Shown here piece by piece: positions 46,290 to 57,998 of a stretch of DNA of 64,000 nucleotides (its first letter is position 1; each line of letters begins with the position of its first letter). The DNA is from Zantedeschia hybrid cultivar (lineage: Eukaryota > Streptophyta > Magnoliopsida > Alismatales > Araceae): the NCBI GenBank assembly GCA_030544215.1, contig JARZZO010000014.1, positions 36,113,734 to 36,177,733 on the forward strand, written 5' to 3'. The position numbers were made by a program, and so were the translations under genes. The notes below the pieces were generated by a model. It was not told where the DNA came from, searched no databases, and worked only from the letters and a program-made list of their open reading frames with translations.

Positions 46290-46664
46290 CTAAGGCGATT
46301 TGATAGGAGGTGCGCAATTGGGCTCATGGTCAAGAACATTCTCCTGGCCTTGGGGTGGATTGGGGGCCCTAACTGGCTCTCCACAAGGGTTCTCCAGGTG
46401 GTCACGCACTCCCGCACGTTCCTTCGCCTCTTGGGGTCTATCTAGAGGCTTCTCTAGATTATTCACTCTTCCCACCACGATTCTCATGGACTCCCCTATG
46501 GTAGTGAGCCTCTCGTCCACATGTTGGATTAGTCGCCCAAACTGATAGATTATGTCTTGCAAAGATTTGCCTAAGAGGATCTCTATGGTGTCTACAAGTG
46601 TGAGATCTATGACGGGATTGTGCTGAGATGCGGGACGGGACGAGTGATTTCTATGGGCTGACAT
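46290..46664 (-). pseudogene. Gypsy Gag N-terminal piece
   Basis: Start at the ATG at 46664, 124 codons: TIEILLGKSLQDIIYQFGRL, a short helical segment, then a charged segment with DRPQEAKERAGVRDHL. Only about 600 bases separate this start from the zinc knuckle, while chromovirus Gag usually needs about 300 residues before it. The capsid part has been deleted. The stretch 46031-46289 is degraded. Confidence 0.65.
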
Positions 46665-46669
46665 GCAAG

Positions 46670-48330
46670 GCTTGACTGGTTTTGCAAAATGCAGGGATCC
46701 TAGACTTTAGGAATTAGCAAGCAAATTGACAACAAGATCGATGTCCTCACTCAATGAGCGGAAAGCTCAAGATAGGAACTCGTAGTGGTGAAAGGGTGTT
46801 GAGCACCCGTGGCGTCAACCCACCAAGTGAGTGGGACGAATCGAGGTAGCTGTGGAGCTATCGACAGAGGTGAGGTCTGTCTGCACTTGGTGTGCCGACC
46901 TTGCGCTAATTGGAACGCTGGGTTTCACAGTCACTCTCTCACTGCCACAACAATAATCACTCAAGTGTGGTGGAACGTTCTCTCACTCTGGCGCTATGCA
47001 ATTGCTGTGAATACTAAGTGAATAGATAATACTGGAGCGGAGTTCAACGCTTACCTAGTCGGCCTGCAAGACCGACTCCGATCGGAGACGAAGGCGAGCG
47101 GGGATGCGTGGGGCACCCACGCAGTGGCGGTGTCGCTTCGGGACCTGTGTACATTTACCTTCACCTCACGCAAGAGAGATTTAATTACAATTTACTTCGG
47201 CCCTATTCCCCACACAGGAGGACAAATCAGCATGTACCTCCACGCAGGGAGGAGAGAATTATTAAAAATACCCAATAAATCTCCTAAAAATCCTGCCTAA
47301 ATGATGACCACAGTAGACCTCCCCCAAAAGTTCCTACCAAGGATGTCCTCATCGTGCAGAATCTCCACCAAGATTTCCTGCAGAAAGCCTGCCACAATCT
47401 CTCATGCATGCAGGGCACTTTGCAGTAGACTTTGGCGTGTTGGGAGTTCTTTGAAGTAGCAGGGGTGCTCCTCCTTTCTTCTCCGCACGCGAGCGGCTGG
47501 AAACTAGGGCTGCGGCGACTATGGCTGGCACAGGGGTCGTCGGCCGACGGATTGAGTGCCGCGGAGGAGCTGGCCGAGCCGTAGGCCACCCTTGTTGTCC
47601 AAAAGAGAAGGGCGACCGTGCAGTGGCACGGGCAGCGGGAGGGTTCGGCCGGCGGGCGCCCACGGAATTCGGCGGCGATCCTAGACGGGGAACGAAAGGA
47701 CGCGTGGAGGCCAGTTGTGGCCCCGGTCCCCTCAACGTCAACGACCACGGTCCATGGCCTTTGTTGGAGAGAGAGCGAGAGGAGGTCTCGCTGGATGGTG
47801 GGGCCTAGTGCCGCCGAGGTCGCGGTTGAGCGAGGAAGAGGTGGAGACCATTTGTTGTCGTGCTACTAGTCGAGCACGGTAGCGGCGCTTACTGGCAGTC
47901 CCACTATTCCTCTTACTCGGCCTTCATTATCGCCGTTATCGTTGCTGGGGATAGTGGAAGCTGGAGACTCAGGGCCCGCCCTAGTTTCTCCTCTTGGTTG
48001 CTACTAACGTCTCCTCCCAACGCCAGCTGCGGCGGTAGGTGAGATGTGGTGGAGAGAAGGACGATAGAGGAGAGAGAGGGATAGTGAGGAGAGAGAAAAG
48101 GTGGCGGAGGAGGTTCGTATGCTACATGCGACTATGTTGCCGGTTGTGGGTGGTGGTGGGAGTAACATGAAACAACAGAGAGGGAGAAGGATAGAAGAGG
48201 GTGGGTTATGGTGCTTACGGACGGCAGTGGTGGAAGGGGTTGCTCTTGATGCACTGCGGTGGAGACGTTGCCCGGGGGCGAGGATCTTGAGGTTGTGAGG
48301 ACGCCCTCAAAACCTGCTATAATACCAATT
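46670..48330 (-). other. Gypsy leader, GC-rich, with degenerate primer-binding site
   Basis: From the primer-binding site next to the 5' LTR (48318-48328; minus TGGTATTATAG, near TGGTATCAGAG) to gag. 47480-48300 is strongly GC-rich with CGGCG and GGAGAG runs, giving open frames on both strands (up to 154 codons, 47284-47748) without any family motif. I regard these as chance frames in GC-rich DNA. Confidence 0.6.
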
Positions 48331-48753
48331 TGATGAGGAACGGAACACGCGAATCGACGTGGAGTTGGCGGTGATAACACGGGCCTCGCACCTATGGCCT
48401 CCCACCGGCGACTTTCTTGGAGGGAAGGACTCTCATCCTCTCACTTAAAAAATGGGACAATATAACAAGAGAAGTTTTCATTTAATCCAACATGCTTATA
48501 AAGGAAGAGATGACTCCTTTATATAGGAAAGGCCGTCTCTTTGTCAAGACAAGAATGACCATATTCAAAAAGAAATACCAAACATGTCTTAGGAGTAGGA
48601 AATGACAAAAAAAACCCTTAAGATAAAACTAAAGACTATATTTAAAAGAAAATACATAACTAGGCTCAATCCTAAATATGGAACTCGTCGCCAAGCCACA
48701 AAGATGCATGCGTAGTACATGTTCGACGCCTGCTCATCTGACACCCCTTACCA
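48331..48753 (-). mobile_element. 5' LTR of the Gypsy element
   Basis: 423 bp, TG at 48331, CCA at 48753 next to target duplication ATTTT. Pairs with the left LTR. Differences are frequent (about 1 in 8 over the parts compared), so the insertion is old. Confidence 0.85.
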
Positions 48754-48758
48754 ATTTT

Positions 48759-49500
48759 TCTTCGAATTATATTTTAAATACAACCAAACATATAATGTGT
48801 AACGTGTAGGGACGTGATATTTTTTATTTAAACCATCTAATTAGATGTCAAGTTGGGGCATTCTCGCAACCAAAAAAAAGATCATTTGACTTGGCCATTT
48901 GAACTTTGACAGCGTGGAAGCATGATTTTTTTATTGATTGCATTTTTAAGAAAATATTTTACCTAAAAATAAATAAATGAAAAGATTTTAAAAAAAATAT
49001 TATCAAAAGTATCAAATGATAGATTATGTTTTTATTTTTCTTGTAAATTAATTTTCTTAGAAATTATTTTTCGGTCAAATATATTTTATGTAGAACTAGG
49101 CCAAACATACCCCAAGCTGAAAATTAAAAAGAAAGGAAAAATAAGCTTTAATGTTGCGGTTCGAATCTTGATCATGTGAAGATATGGCCTTTTTTATTTG
49201 AATTGTCAAATCAAATGTCGAGTTGGGGTATTCTCTTAGTTCAGAAAAATATAAAAAGAGTCTTTTGACTCTGCCATATCTATGTTAAAAAATTTGTATT
49301 GCGAAAATTCTTTTATAAGCAAACAAATGTATGAAATTATTTTCAAGAAAATATTTTATGGGTAAACAAACAAATGAAAAGATTTTCAAGAAAATATTTT
49401 TAGAAGTGCCAAATAGTCAATTACGTTTTCATTTTTCTCGTAAATTGATTTCCTTAGAAAACCTTTTCCATCCGATCATGTTTTATGTGCAACCAAACGG
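48759..49500. repeat. R2 repeat, right part
   Basis: Continues the repeat broken at 41764: TACAACCAAACATATAAT, GATGTCAAGTTGGGGCATTC, ATGAAATTATTTTCAAG as in R1. Ends where the Copia E leader begins. Confidence 0.75.
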
Positions 49501-49844
49501 GGAGTCCGCCGGCATCTCCTATCTGTACATCTGAGAGTTGTATACTCTGTCAAAAATTTGTGAAAGTTAAACTAGATAAAAAAGTCATATTTTGTTTTAA
49601 TTAATAATTGAACATCTACTAATTTTATTTATATTTCTCCTGTAGGCGAGAATGTTATCGAACAACCCACTTCGTGGCATACTGGATGCCAACAGATTGA
49701 TAGGCCCTAACTATTCTAACTGGCTCATGAACCTAAAGATTGTCCTCAGGTCTAAGTAGATTGCATTAGATGTACCTAAAGGAGATATGATAGAATATAA
49801 GAAGTGAAAAGAAGATTCTACCATGGCCCAATGCTAAATGTTAT
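49500..49844 (+). pseudogene. Copia E: end of leader and start of Gag
   Basis: 49500-49650 matches the Copia C leader from about 59985 (GGAGTCCGCCGGCATCTCC against GGAGACAGTCGGCGTCTCC). The Gag start at 49651 reads NNPLRGILDANRLIGPNY, then LKIVLRSK, a stop, DSTMAQC and another stop. At 49845 the LTR of Copia B (minus) interrupts it. The 5' part is missing and the rest should lie beyond the nest, right of the window. Confidence 0.82.
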
Positions 49845-51342
49845 TGTTGGGTTATCTGGTTTCTCTAGAATGCTCACGCAGCGGAAAATAAAATTAAAAC
49901 TAGTGATCCTGAAAAAACCAAAATCGAAAATATGGTAATCGGACATTATCGCGCACGGATTCGAATCCGCGACCGATTGGTTCCGTCGGTGTGATACTGC
50001 CAACCGCGTAGATGCCCGGCCTCCAGTGAAGTCCATGCGATCCTCCTCGCGGTGGATATCTTCACGTTCCTCGCTCGTTGCAACCCATGAACCCTTTGCC
50101 GTTCGCTGCAACGACCGCCGCAACGCTCGGTTGATTTCTCGTCGGACGGGAGTTGAAGAAGCGGCGGAGCAAACACGGAAAACAAATCCAGCCTGGGGTA
50201 CCATAGAGAGAGAGGAAGAGAGGAGGGGACGTCTAGGGTTAGCAGCAGCTTGGCCTGCTCAGCCCGTTAGCAACATTTTATATTAATCGCGCTATTTTTC
50301 ATAAAACCTCCAGTTTATATAAAACCCACTTTTAAATCCACCGCCTTGAGAATCATTTGCGTGTAAGCCTCTAGGCCCAATTACCAGTCCAGTTAATGGC
50401 CCATTAACCCTAGTGACTCCTCACTAACTCTATTAATTAATTAATAATCCAAATTAATTAATTAATTAACCGAATTAATGTCGCACATTGAATTCGATCG
50501 GGCCTCCGATCATGTTGGGTGCCAAGCAATACCGCGTGAATCCAGAAGGTATCGGGGTTAAGTAACCCACTCTTGGAATCTTTCTATCAACAGTTACCTC
50601 GTGGATATAATCCTTCATTCGTACAATGCTCTCGAGTCAACTTAAGGTATGGTGTACCGTTAAACTCTAACCAGTCGACTCATTTGGATCGGATGTTGCC
50701 GTATAATATCGAAAAACTCCTTCCTAGAGCATTCTCTCTCATCGTACTGAGAGCGAATGATTCCTTATTAACACTCAATTCCCTTTGGTGGTATTCCGTT
50801 GTACTCGATCATTGGCTGTTTAGAGTCCCGTGGATAGAGATTCATAAACCAACGTCAAAGCACAAAAGTCCACCGACAAGGTATCCTTGATGTCTCAGAT
50901 CCGAGAACCATCTACGCAACTGTGACAATAGAATCAAGCTGGTTAATAGTGAGGTACTATACCATCCAGAGATTCAATCGGATCAGTTCAGTGAACTCAT
51001 TCTCTAATGAGCACCTATAGATTCGCCTTAGTGTCACCACACAAGTGACTATGAGATCAGTCACCCTCATCGTATGATTAGGAGTAATATGTACTAGTCT
51101 AACTGGATATCCGATGTCCTTCTCGGATATCCTCCGACTAGAAACCATTAAGAATGTGTGTTTAAGTGATCAGTCTCATTAGTATGATCTCATCATAATC
51201 TGATCACTATCGCACATATTCACGGACTTCATTATGAGACGATAATAAATACGAATTACACACAATGAATTAATTGTCATATTATTAATAAATAAACAAG
51301 ATTACAAAGTCATATTGGCTTGTAAGCCACCTAAAACTAACA
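49845..51342 (-). mobile_element. 3' LTR of Copia B
   Basis: About 1.5 kb and homologous to the LTRs of D and C (shared blocks GCCCGGCCTC, ATTAATTAATTA, GTGACTATGAGATCAGTCACC). Contains no gene; the several short frames are shadows. Confidence 0.87.
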
Positions 51343-51356
51343 ATCTCCTACTTGGA

Positions 51357-52985
51357 CTAAAACCAATCACCTTTGTGTACTAAACCTATAGACTCTAGGT
51401 GACGCTCAAATACATTTTGAGCCAATGGCTTTGTCAGTGGATTTGCTACATTATCGGCGGATGGAACTCTTTCCACCACTACATCTCCTCTGGAAATGAT
51501 CTCTCTAATGAGATGAAAGTGCCTTAGAATATCTTTTGATTTCTGATGAGACAACAGCTCTTTCACTTGTGCAATAGCCCCATTGCTGTCGCACAATAGC
51601 GGAACAAGATCAGAGATACAGAGAACTACGCCAAGGTCGGTGATGAACTTTTTCAACTACACAACTTCCTTGGCAGTTTCAGCTACAGCAATGTACTCAG
51701 TTTCAATCGTCGAATCTGCAGTGGTTTCTTGCTTGGAACTCTTCCAGCATACCGTGCCTCCGTTCAAAGTAAACTCAAACCCAGATGTAGACTTGCTATC
51801 ATCTGGATCTGACTGGAAACTCGAGTCAGTAAAGCCTCATAGTTTCAAGTCGCCTCCTCCACAGACAAGAAACATATCCTTAATTCTTCTCAAGTACTTA
51901 ATGATACATTTCACTGCCTTCCAGTACTCTTCACCTAGATCAGCTTGAAATGTGCTCGTAACACTTAGAACATATGCCACATCAGGTCGTGTACGTAGCA
52001 TGGCATACATGATAGATCCTATGGCAGAGATATATGGTATTCTATCTATGAATGCCCTCTCATTAGGAGTCTTAGGAGACTGCTCCTTTGAGAGATAAAT
52101 TCCATGTCTCATCGGCATGAGACCTCTCTTGGAATTTTTCATGCCAAACCTTTTGACAATGATATCTATGTACAAGGATTGGGTCATTCCGAGAATCCTC
52201 TTTGATCTATCTCTTTAGATCCGTATTCCCAATACGTTGGATGCTTCTCCTAAATCCTTCATGGAGAAGTTTTTCGACAGCCAGATCTTTACCGATGACA
52301 TCATAGCTACATCATTCCCAATGAGTAGTATGCTATCTACATAAAGAACTAAGAAGGTGACTGCGCTCCCACTGGTCTTCTTGTACACACAAGGCTCATC
52401 TTCATTCTTAATGAAGTCATAAGACTTGACAGCCTCATCAAATCTTATGTTCCAACTCCGGGAAGCTTGCTTCAGTCCATAAATGGACTTTTGAAGCTTG
52501 CCCACTTTATCTGGAGATTTCTTGGATGTGAAACTTTCTGGTTGTATTATATACACTTCTTCCTCAAGGTTACTATTGAGGAAGGCAGTCTTCACATCTA
52601 TCTGTCAGATTTCGTAATCGAAATGTGCAGCTATGGCGAGTAGAACTCTTATCAACTTTATCATGGCAACTGGTGAGAAAATCTCGTCATAGTCAATTCC
52701 TTGCCTTTGATGATATCCCTTTGCCACCAACCTTGCCTTATATGTGTTGGTCTGTTCATTTGCACCGATCTTTCTTTTAAAGATCCACTTGCATCCAATG
52801 GGTACAATACCCTCGGGTAAGGCCTCCAAGTTCCAAACTTGGTTGGTGTACATTGACTGGATTTCTGAATTCATGGCTTCTTGCCATTTTCCAGCTTTTG
52901 GGCCTTCTGTAGCCTCCTGGTAGGATTTAGGATCATTATCCTCATTATATTCTACCTTACACTTACCTTCATCGATATGTCCCAT
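51357..52985 (-). pseudogene. Copia B reverse transcriptase and RNase H
   Basis: 52985-52605: KWQEAMNSEIQSMYTNQVW and GCKWIFKRKIGANEQTNTYK. A stop separates it from the 52595-52215 piece with VKTAFLNSNLEEEVYIIQP, LKQASRSWNIRFDEAVKSY and the catalytic box YVDS (52332-52343) in place of YVDD. 52187-51837: GLMPMRHGIYLSKE, IGSIMYAMLRTRPDVAYVLS. RNase H: SFQSDPDDSKSTSGF-like, then 51656-51357 with CDSNGAIAQVKE, ILRHFHLIREII and ADNVANPLTKPL. Several stops. Confidence 0.9.
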
Positions 52986-52989
52986 ATAT

Positions 52990-54372
52990 CGTTCGGGTAG
53001 TTTAGGTATCCTACCAGATCTGCGAGGCTCATATGTGCGTACTTGAACAGATTCATAAACTGATGTCTCATCTGATGATAATGCAGCTATTTAGAGATCT
53101 AGAACCTCTTCTAGTACTATTTTACTCCCACTGTCCTCCTGGAGAAGGTATTCCTCTTCCAAGAAGATAACTTTCCTAATGACAAACACATTTTGTTTAC
53201 TAGGATAGTAAAAATAGAAGGTTTCCTTTGGATATCCCACAAACTTGCATTTCTCAGTTCATGATTTCAGCTTATCTGGATCATGCCTCTTTACATGAGC
53301 AGGACAACCCTAGACTTTAACATGTTTAAATTATGATTTCTTGCCTTTCCATATCTCATATGGAGTAGAGGCCACAGACTTGCTGGGTACTCTGTTCAGT
53401 AAGTATATTGCTGACTTTAGAGCATACCCTCAGAGGGACACTGGTAAACCTGAAAAGCTCATCATAGAGCGCACCATGTCTAACAAGGTGCGATTCCTCC
53501 TTTCAGATACACCATTCATCAGTGGTGTATATGGACGGATTAGCTGAGAAAGGATACCATTATCCTTTAAGAATTGTGTGAAAATGGTACTCAAGTATTC
53601 TCCTCCTCGATCTGATCGAATAGTTTTAATACTCTTTCATATCTGCTTCTCTACCTCATTCTTGAACTCCTTGAACTTCTAAAATGCTTCCGACTTGTAC
53701 TTCATTAAGTACACATAGCCGAATCTTAAGAAGTCGTCGATGAACGTGATGAAGTATGAAAAGCCACATTTGGCTTGGGTGGATATTGGACTACATACAT
53801 CTGAATGTATTAGTTCCAGAATGTCTTTGGCACGTTCTCCATATCCAGTAAACGGAGATTTTGCCATCTTTCTCATAAGGCATAACTCACATGTTGCAAA
53901 CGATTCATAATCGAATGCATTCAAATATCTATATTTATGCAACTTTTGCAATCTGCTTTCATCAATGTGTCCAAGTCTACAATGCCACATGTAGATTTGG
54001 TTCACACAAATTTTGCTTTAGCATTATCAATGTGAAGATTGTAATAATAAACATCTAAAAGATATAGACCATTGACTAAAGATGCCGAAGCTATTGATTT
54101 ATTATCATAATAAATCGAACAACTTCTGTTCTCAATAGTCAACCTATATCCTATCTTGTCCAAACAAGATACTGATATGATATTCTTTATTATGCTAGGA
54201 ACATAATAACAATCTTCCAATGATAAGGCATCTCCCGATGGAAACCTGAGGTTTGTTGTTGTTATAGCAACAGCCGCAACTATTGCGCCGTTTCCTAGCC
54301 TCAGTTCCACCTCGCATTTTCTCAGCTTGCGTTTACTTATCAGCATCTGCACGTCATGGCAGATATAAGAAG
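52990..54372 (-). pseudogene. Copia B integrase and protease end, broken
   Basis: 54352-54002: LRKCEVELRLGNGAIVAAV and LEDCYYVPSIIKNIISVS (after protease). 54005-53679: WHCRLGHIDESRLQKLH with CELCLMRKM (zinc domain), LELIHSDVCSPISTQ with the first catalytic Asp kept, FITFIDDFLRFGYVYLMK. The core continues, with stops, to the GYPKETFYFYY-like segment (53260-53180) and KVWGCPAHVKRHD (53320-53270). Confidence 0.88.
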
Positions 54373-55951
54373 CGTTGGGTTCGTTGTGTCGATATTCGTC
54401 TGAAAAACGCAGCGGAAAAATTAATTCAGGATCGGATCCGTCCCGTTTCGTTCAAAAAAAACCTAAAGCGGAAAATCGGATTTACTTTGCGCAGATTCGA
54501 ATTCGCGTTTATTCTTCGGTTCAGTTGGAGCGATGCCGCAAGCCACGCAGGTGCCCGGCCTCTAGCGGTATCTACGCAGTTCTCCTCGCGATGGATCGTC
54601 CTCGCGTCCTCGCTCAATACGGCATCCGGGGATCCCGCCTGGCTGCGCATAATCCGCCGCGACATGCAGATTCGAAAACTCCCGTCGAACAAGAAGTAGA
54701 GCTGTCGGGAGCCGGAGCAGATCCTCGAGGGGACCGGCCTCAAGAGGTGCACCCAAAAGAGAAAGAGGAGAGAGAAAGGGCGGCGGCTAGGTCAGGGTTG
54801 TTGGCCCCCGACCTAGCAGTCGTTCTTTTATAATAAGTGTATTTGCGGTTTTTCATAAAAATCCACACTTATCCGAAATCCCGTCAAATTATCCATCGAC
54901 TTGAAAACCTTTTGCATGTGACCCTCTAGGCCTAAATACCAGTCTAGTTAATAGCCCATTAAGCCCAGTAACTCTTTACGGACCCACTGAATTAATTAAT
55001 ATCCTTATATTAATTAATTAGCCGAATTTAATGTCCCACAGTAAATTTAGACGAGCTTCCAATCACGTTGGATGCCAAGCAACATAGCGTGATCCTAGAT
55101 GGCATTAGGGTTATCGCAACCCTCTATTGGAACCTTTCTGCCATCGGTTAGCATGCAGATATAATCCTTCATCTGTGCAATATTCCCGAACGACCTAGAG
55201 TATGGTTTACTGTTAAACCCTAGCCGGTCGGTTCACTTCAATCAAATGCCGCTAATCTATATCGGATAACTCTTTATATGATACAGAGTCTGCCTTGGCC
55301 AGGGACTTAAGCGCATCATTCTCGGAACATTCTCTCTCACAATACCGAGAGCGGATGATCCCATATTGAATACACAATTACCTTCGAGGGCATTTCTCTG
55401 AACCCGATCATTTGACTTATTGATAACTCATGGTTATGGATTCATTAGTCAAAGTCAAAGCTCATAGACGTACCAACAAGGTATCTTTGGTGTCTCAGGT
55501 CCAAGGATCATCTACACAACTATGACAAAAGAATCAAGCTGGTTAACAGTGAGGTGTTTATCATCCAGCGATTCATAGTCAGATCAGTTCAGTGAACTCA
55601 TTCGCCAATGAGCACCTACAGGTCCAGCATAGTGTCTCCACACAAGTGACTTATATGATCAGTCACCCTTATCATATGAGCTGAAGAAACCTATATTAGT
55701 CTATCCGGATGTTTGATGTCCTTCTCAAACATCCTATGACTAGGAAAAATTAAGAACATGTGTTTATAAGTCTTCGGTCCCGTAATTATGATCTCATCAT
55801 AATCCAAAGACTATTGCACATGTTCATGGATTTCATCGTGATACGATAAACATAGATTGAATTAAGTACACACAATGAATTAATGCCATTTATTAATAAA
55901 TTGAATCAATACATAGTATCGGATTGGCTTTGAGACCACCTAATACTAACA
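54373..55951 (-). mobile_element. 3' LTR of Copia D
   Basis: 1,579 bp. Starts CGTTGGGTTCG (TG changed to CG) and ends AATACTAACA; polypurine tract follows on the right. Nearly the mirror image of the Copia C 5' LTR (56407-57984). Inserted in Copia B; expected target copy AGAAG (54368-54372). Confidence 0.87.
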
Positions 55952-55965
55952 ATCTCCTACTTGGA

Positions 55966-56406
55966 CTAAAGATAATCACTTTTATACAGAATACCCATAT
56001 TCTCTAAGTGACGCTCAAAGACATTTTGAGACAAAGGCTTTGTCAGTGGATCTACTATGTTGTCGGTAGAAGGAACTCTCTCCACTACAACATCTCCTCG
56101 AGCTATAATCTCTTTCATCAGATGAAAGTGCCGCAGAATGTGCTTCGACTTTTGATGAGACCTCGGCTCTTTCGCTTGAGCAATCGCCCCATTGTTGTCA
56201 CACAGCAGTGGGACAGGACCAGAGATGCTTTCCACCACACTAAGATCGTCAATGAATTTCATCATCCAGACAGCTTCCTTAGTGGCTTCAGTAGTAACAA
56301 TATACTCAGCTTCTATTGTCGAATCAGCAGTGGTTTCCTGCTTGGAACTTTTCCAGCTCACTGCTCCAACGTTGAGTATGAAGACAAAACCTGATGTCGA
56401 CTTGCT
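55966..56406 (-). pseudogene. Copia D RNase H end
   Basis: 131 open codons (56361-55966): SWKSSKQETTADSTIEAEYI, CDNNGAIAQAKEPRSHQKSK, ILRHFHLMKEIIARGDVVVE, STDNIVDPLTKPLSQNVFE. The RNase H active-site residues of this part (the Glu in EAEY, the Asp in CDN) are kept. It is cut upstream at 56406 by the Copia C LTR. Confidence 0.9.
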
Positions 56407-57984
56407 TGTTAGTATTAGGTGATCTCAAAGCTAATCCAATACTATGTATTGATTCAGTTTATTAATAAATGACATTAATTTATTATGTGTAATTAATTCG
56501 ATTTATGTTTATCGTATCACGATGAAGTCCATGAACATGTGCAATAGTCTTTAAATTATGATGAGATCATAATTACGGGGCCGAAGACTTATAAACACAT
56601 GTTCTTAATTGTTCCTAGTCATAGGATGTTTGAGAAGGACATCAAACATTCGGATAGACTAGTATAGGTTTCTTCAACTCATATGATGAGGGTGACTGAT
56701 CCTATAAGTCACTTGTGTGGAGACACTATGCTGGACCTGTAGGAGCTCATTGGCGAATGAGTTCACTGAACTGATCCGACTATGAATCGTTGGATGGTAA
56801 ATACCTCACTATTAACCAGCTTGATTCTTTTGTCACGGTTGCGTAAATGATCCTTGGACCTGAGACGCCAAAGATATCTTGTTGGTAGGTTTTTGAACTT
56901 TGACATTGACTAACGAATCCCTAATCATGGGTTATCAATAAGTCAAGTGATCGGATTTAGAGAAATGCCCTCGAAGATAATTGTGTGTTCAATACGGGAT
57001 CATCCGCTCTCGGTAGTTTGAGAGAGAATGTTCCACGAATGATGCGCTTAAAGTCCCTGGCCAGGGCGGACTCTGTGCCTGATAAGGAGTTATTGGATTC
57101 AGATTAGCGGCATCTGATTCAAGTGAATAGACCGGTTAGGGTTTAACAGTAAACCATACCTTAGGTCGATTCGGGAACGTTCTATGGATGAAGGATTATA
57201 TCCGCGCGGTAACCGTTGACGGAAAGGTTTCAATAGAGGGTTGCGATAACCCCAAAGCCATCTAGGATCACGCGATGTTGCTTGGCATCCAACGTGATCG
57301 GAAGCTCGTTCGAATTTACTGTGGGACATTAAATTCGGTTGATTAATTAATATAAGGATATTAATTAATTCAGTGGGTCCGTAAAGAGTTACCGGGCTTA
57401 ATGGGACATTAACTGGACTGGTATTTGGGCCTAGAGGGTCACACGCAAAAGGTTTTCAAGTCGATGGATAATCCAACAGGATTTCGGATAAGTCTGGGTT
57501 TTTATGAAAAACTGCAAATAGGCTTATTATAAAAGAACGGATACTAGGTCGGGGGCCAGCAACCCTAACCTAGCCATCGCCTTCTTTCTCTCTCCTCTCT
57601 ACTGGGCGCACGACACGAGGCGGCCATATGGAGGCTCCGCTTTGGCTCCCGACTGCTCCGCCTTCTATCCAACGGGAGTTTCCGAATCCGCATGTCGCAG
57701 CGGATTACGTGTAGCCAGACGAGATCAACGAACGCCACATCGAGCGAAGAGGCGAGGAAGATCCATCACGAGGAGAACCACATGGATACCGCTAGAGGCC
57801 GGGCACCTGCGCGGCTTGCGGCATCGCTCCGACGGAACCAAAAAACGAACGCGGATTCGAATCCGCGCAAGGTAAATCTGATTTACTTCGGTTTAGTTTT
57901 GTTGATCGAAATGGGACGGATCCGATCCCGAATATTTTATTTCCGCTGCGTTTTCGGTCGGATCTCGACACTGCGAACCCAATA
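56407..57984 (+). mobile_element. 5' LTR of Copia C
   Basis: 1,578 bp, TGTTAGTATTAGGTG to GCGAACCCAATA (final CA changed to TA). Similar to the Copia D LTR on the other strand (about 85 percent by eye over 200 bases). It contains no gene; open frames 57642-57985 are shadows. Confidence 0.9.
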
Positions 57985-57985
57985 G

Positions 57986-57998
57986 TGGTATCAGAGCC
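57986..57998 (+). promoter_or_regulatory. Copia C primer-binding site
   Basis: TGGTATCAGAGCC one base after the LTR, a perfect match to the initiator tRNA-Met type site of plant Copia elements. Confidence 0.95.

Larger units (their letters stand above)
41770..48753 (-). mobile_element. Gypsy chromovirus, full-length (7.0 kb)
   Basis: Left LTR 41770-42205 (3') and right LTR 48331-48753 (5'), both starting TG(A)(C/T)GAGGAACGGAACACGCGA. Flanks ATTTT (41765-41769 and 48754-48758) are a 5-bp target duplication, and the interrupted R2 repeat continues on both sides. Inner order on the minus strand is leader, gag, protease, RT, RNase H, integrase, chromodomain, which is Gypsy order. The integrase tail (GPFRILKRIGSNAYVVEL, STFNVADL) and the chromodomain suggest the Galadriel-like chromovirus group, but this is only a resemblance. 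Stops, frameshifts and lost catalytic residues show that it is inactive. Confidence 0.9.
49845..54372 (-). mobile_element. Copia B: 3' LTR and pol, cut at integrase/protease
   Basis: 3' LTR 49845-51342 (TGTTGGGTTATC ... AACTAACA), polypurine tract AAGTAGGAGATTG beside it, then RNase H, RT and integrase up to 54372, where the LTR of Copia D begins. Gag, leader and 5' LTR are missing here. It is inserted in Copia E gag at 49845; the expected target copy is GTTAT (49840-49844). Confidence 0.85.

Noticed and set aside
47284..47748. Open frames of 130 and 154 codons on the minus strand (and 95 on the plus strand) in the Gypsy leader
   Set aside because: GC-rich DNA gives long open frames in several phases at once. 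They show no family motif, lie between LTR and gag, and their composition (Arg, Pro, Ala) fits chance.
54283..54833. Open frames of 138 and 152 codons on the plus strand, and mirrored ones at 57642-57985
   Set aside because: They lie wholly or mostly inside the LTRs of Copia D and C and reflect LTR base composition; they are shadows, not genes.
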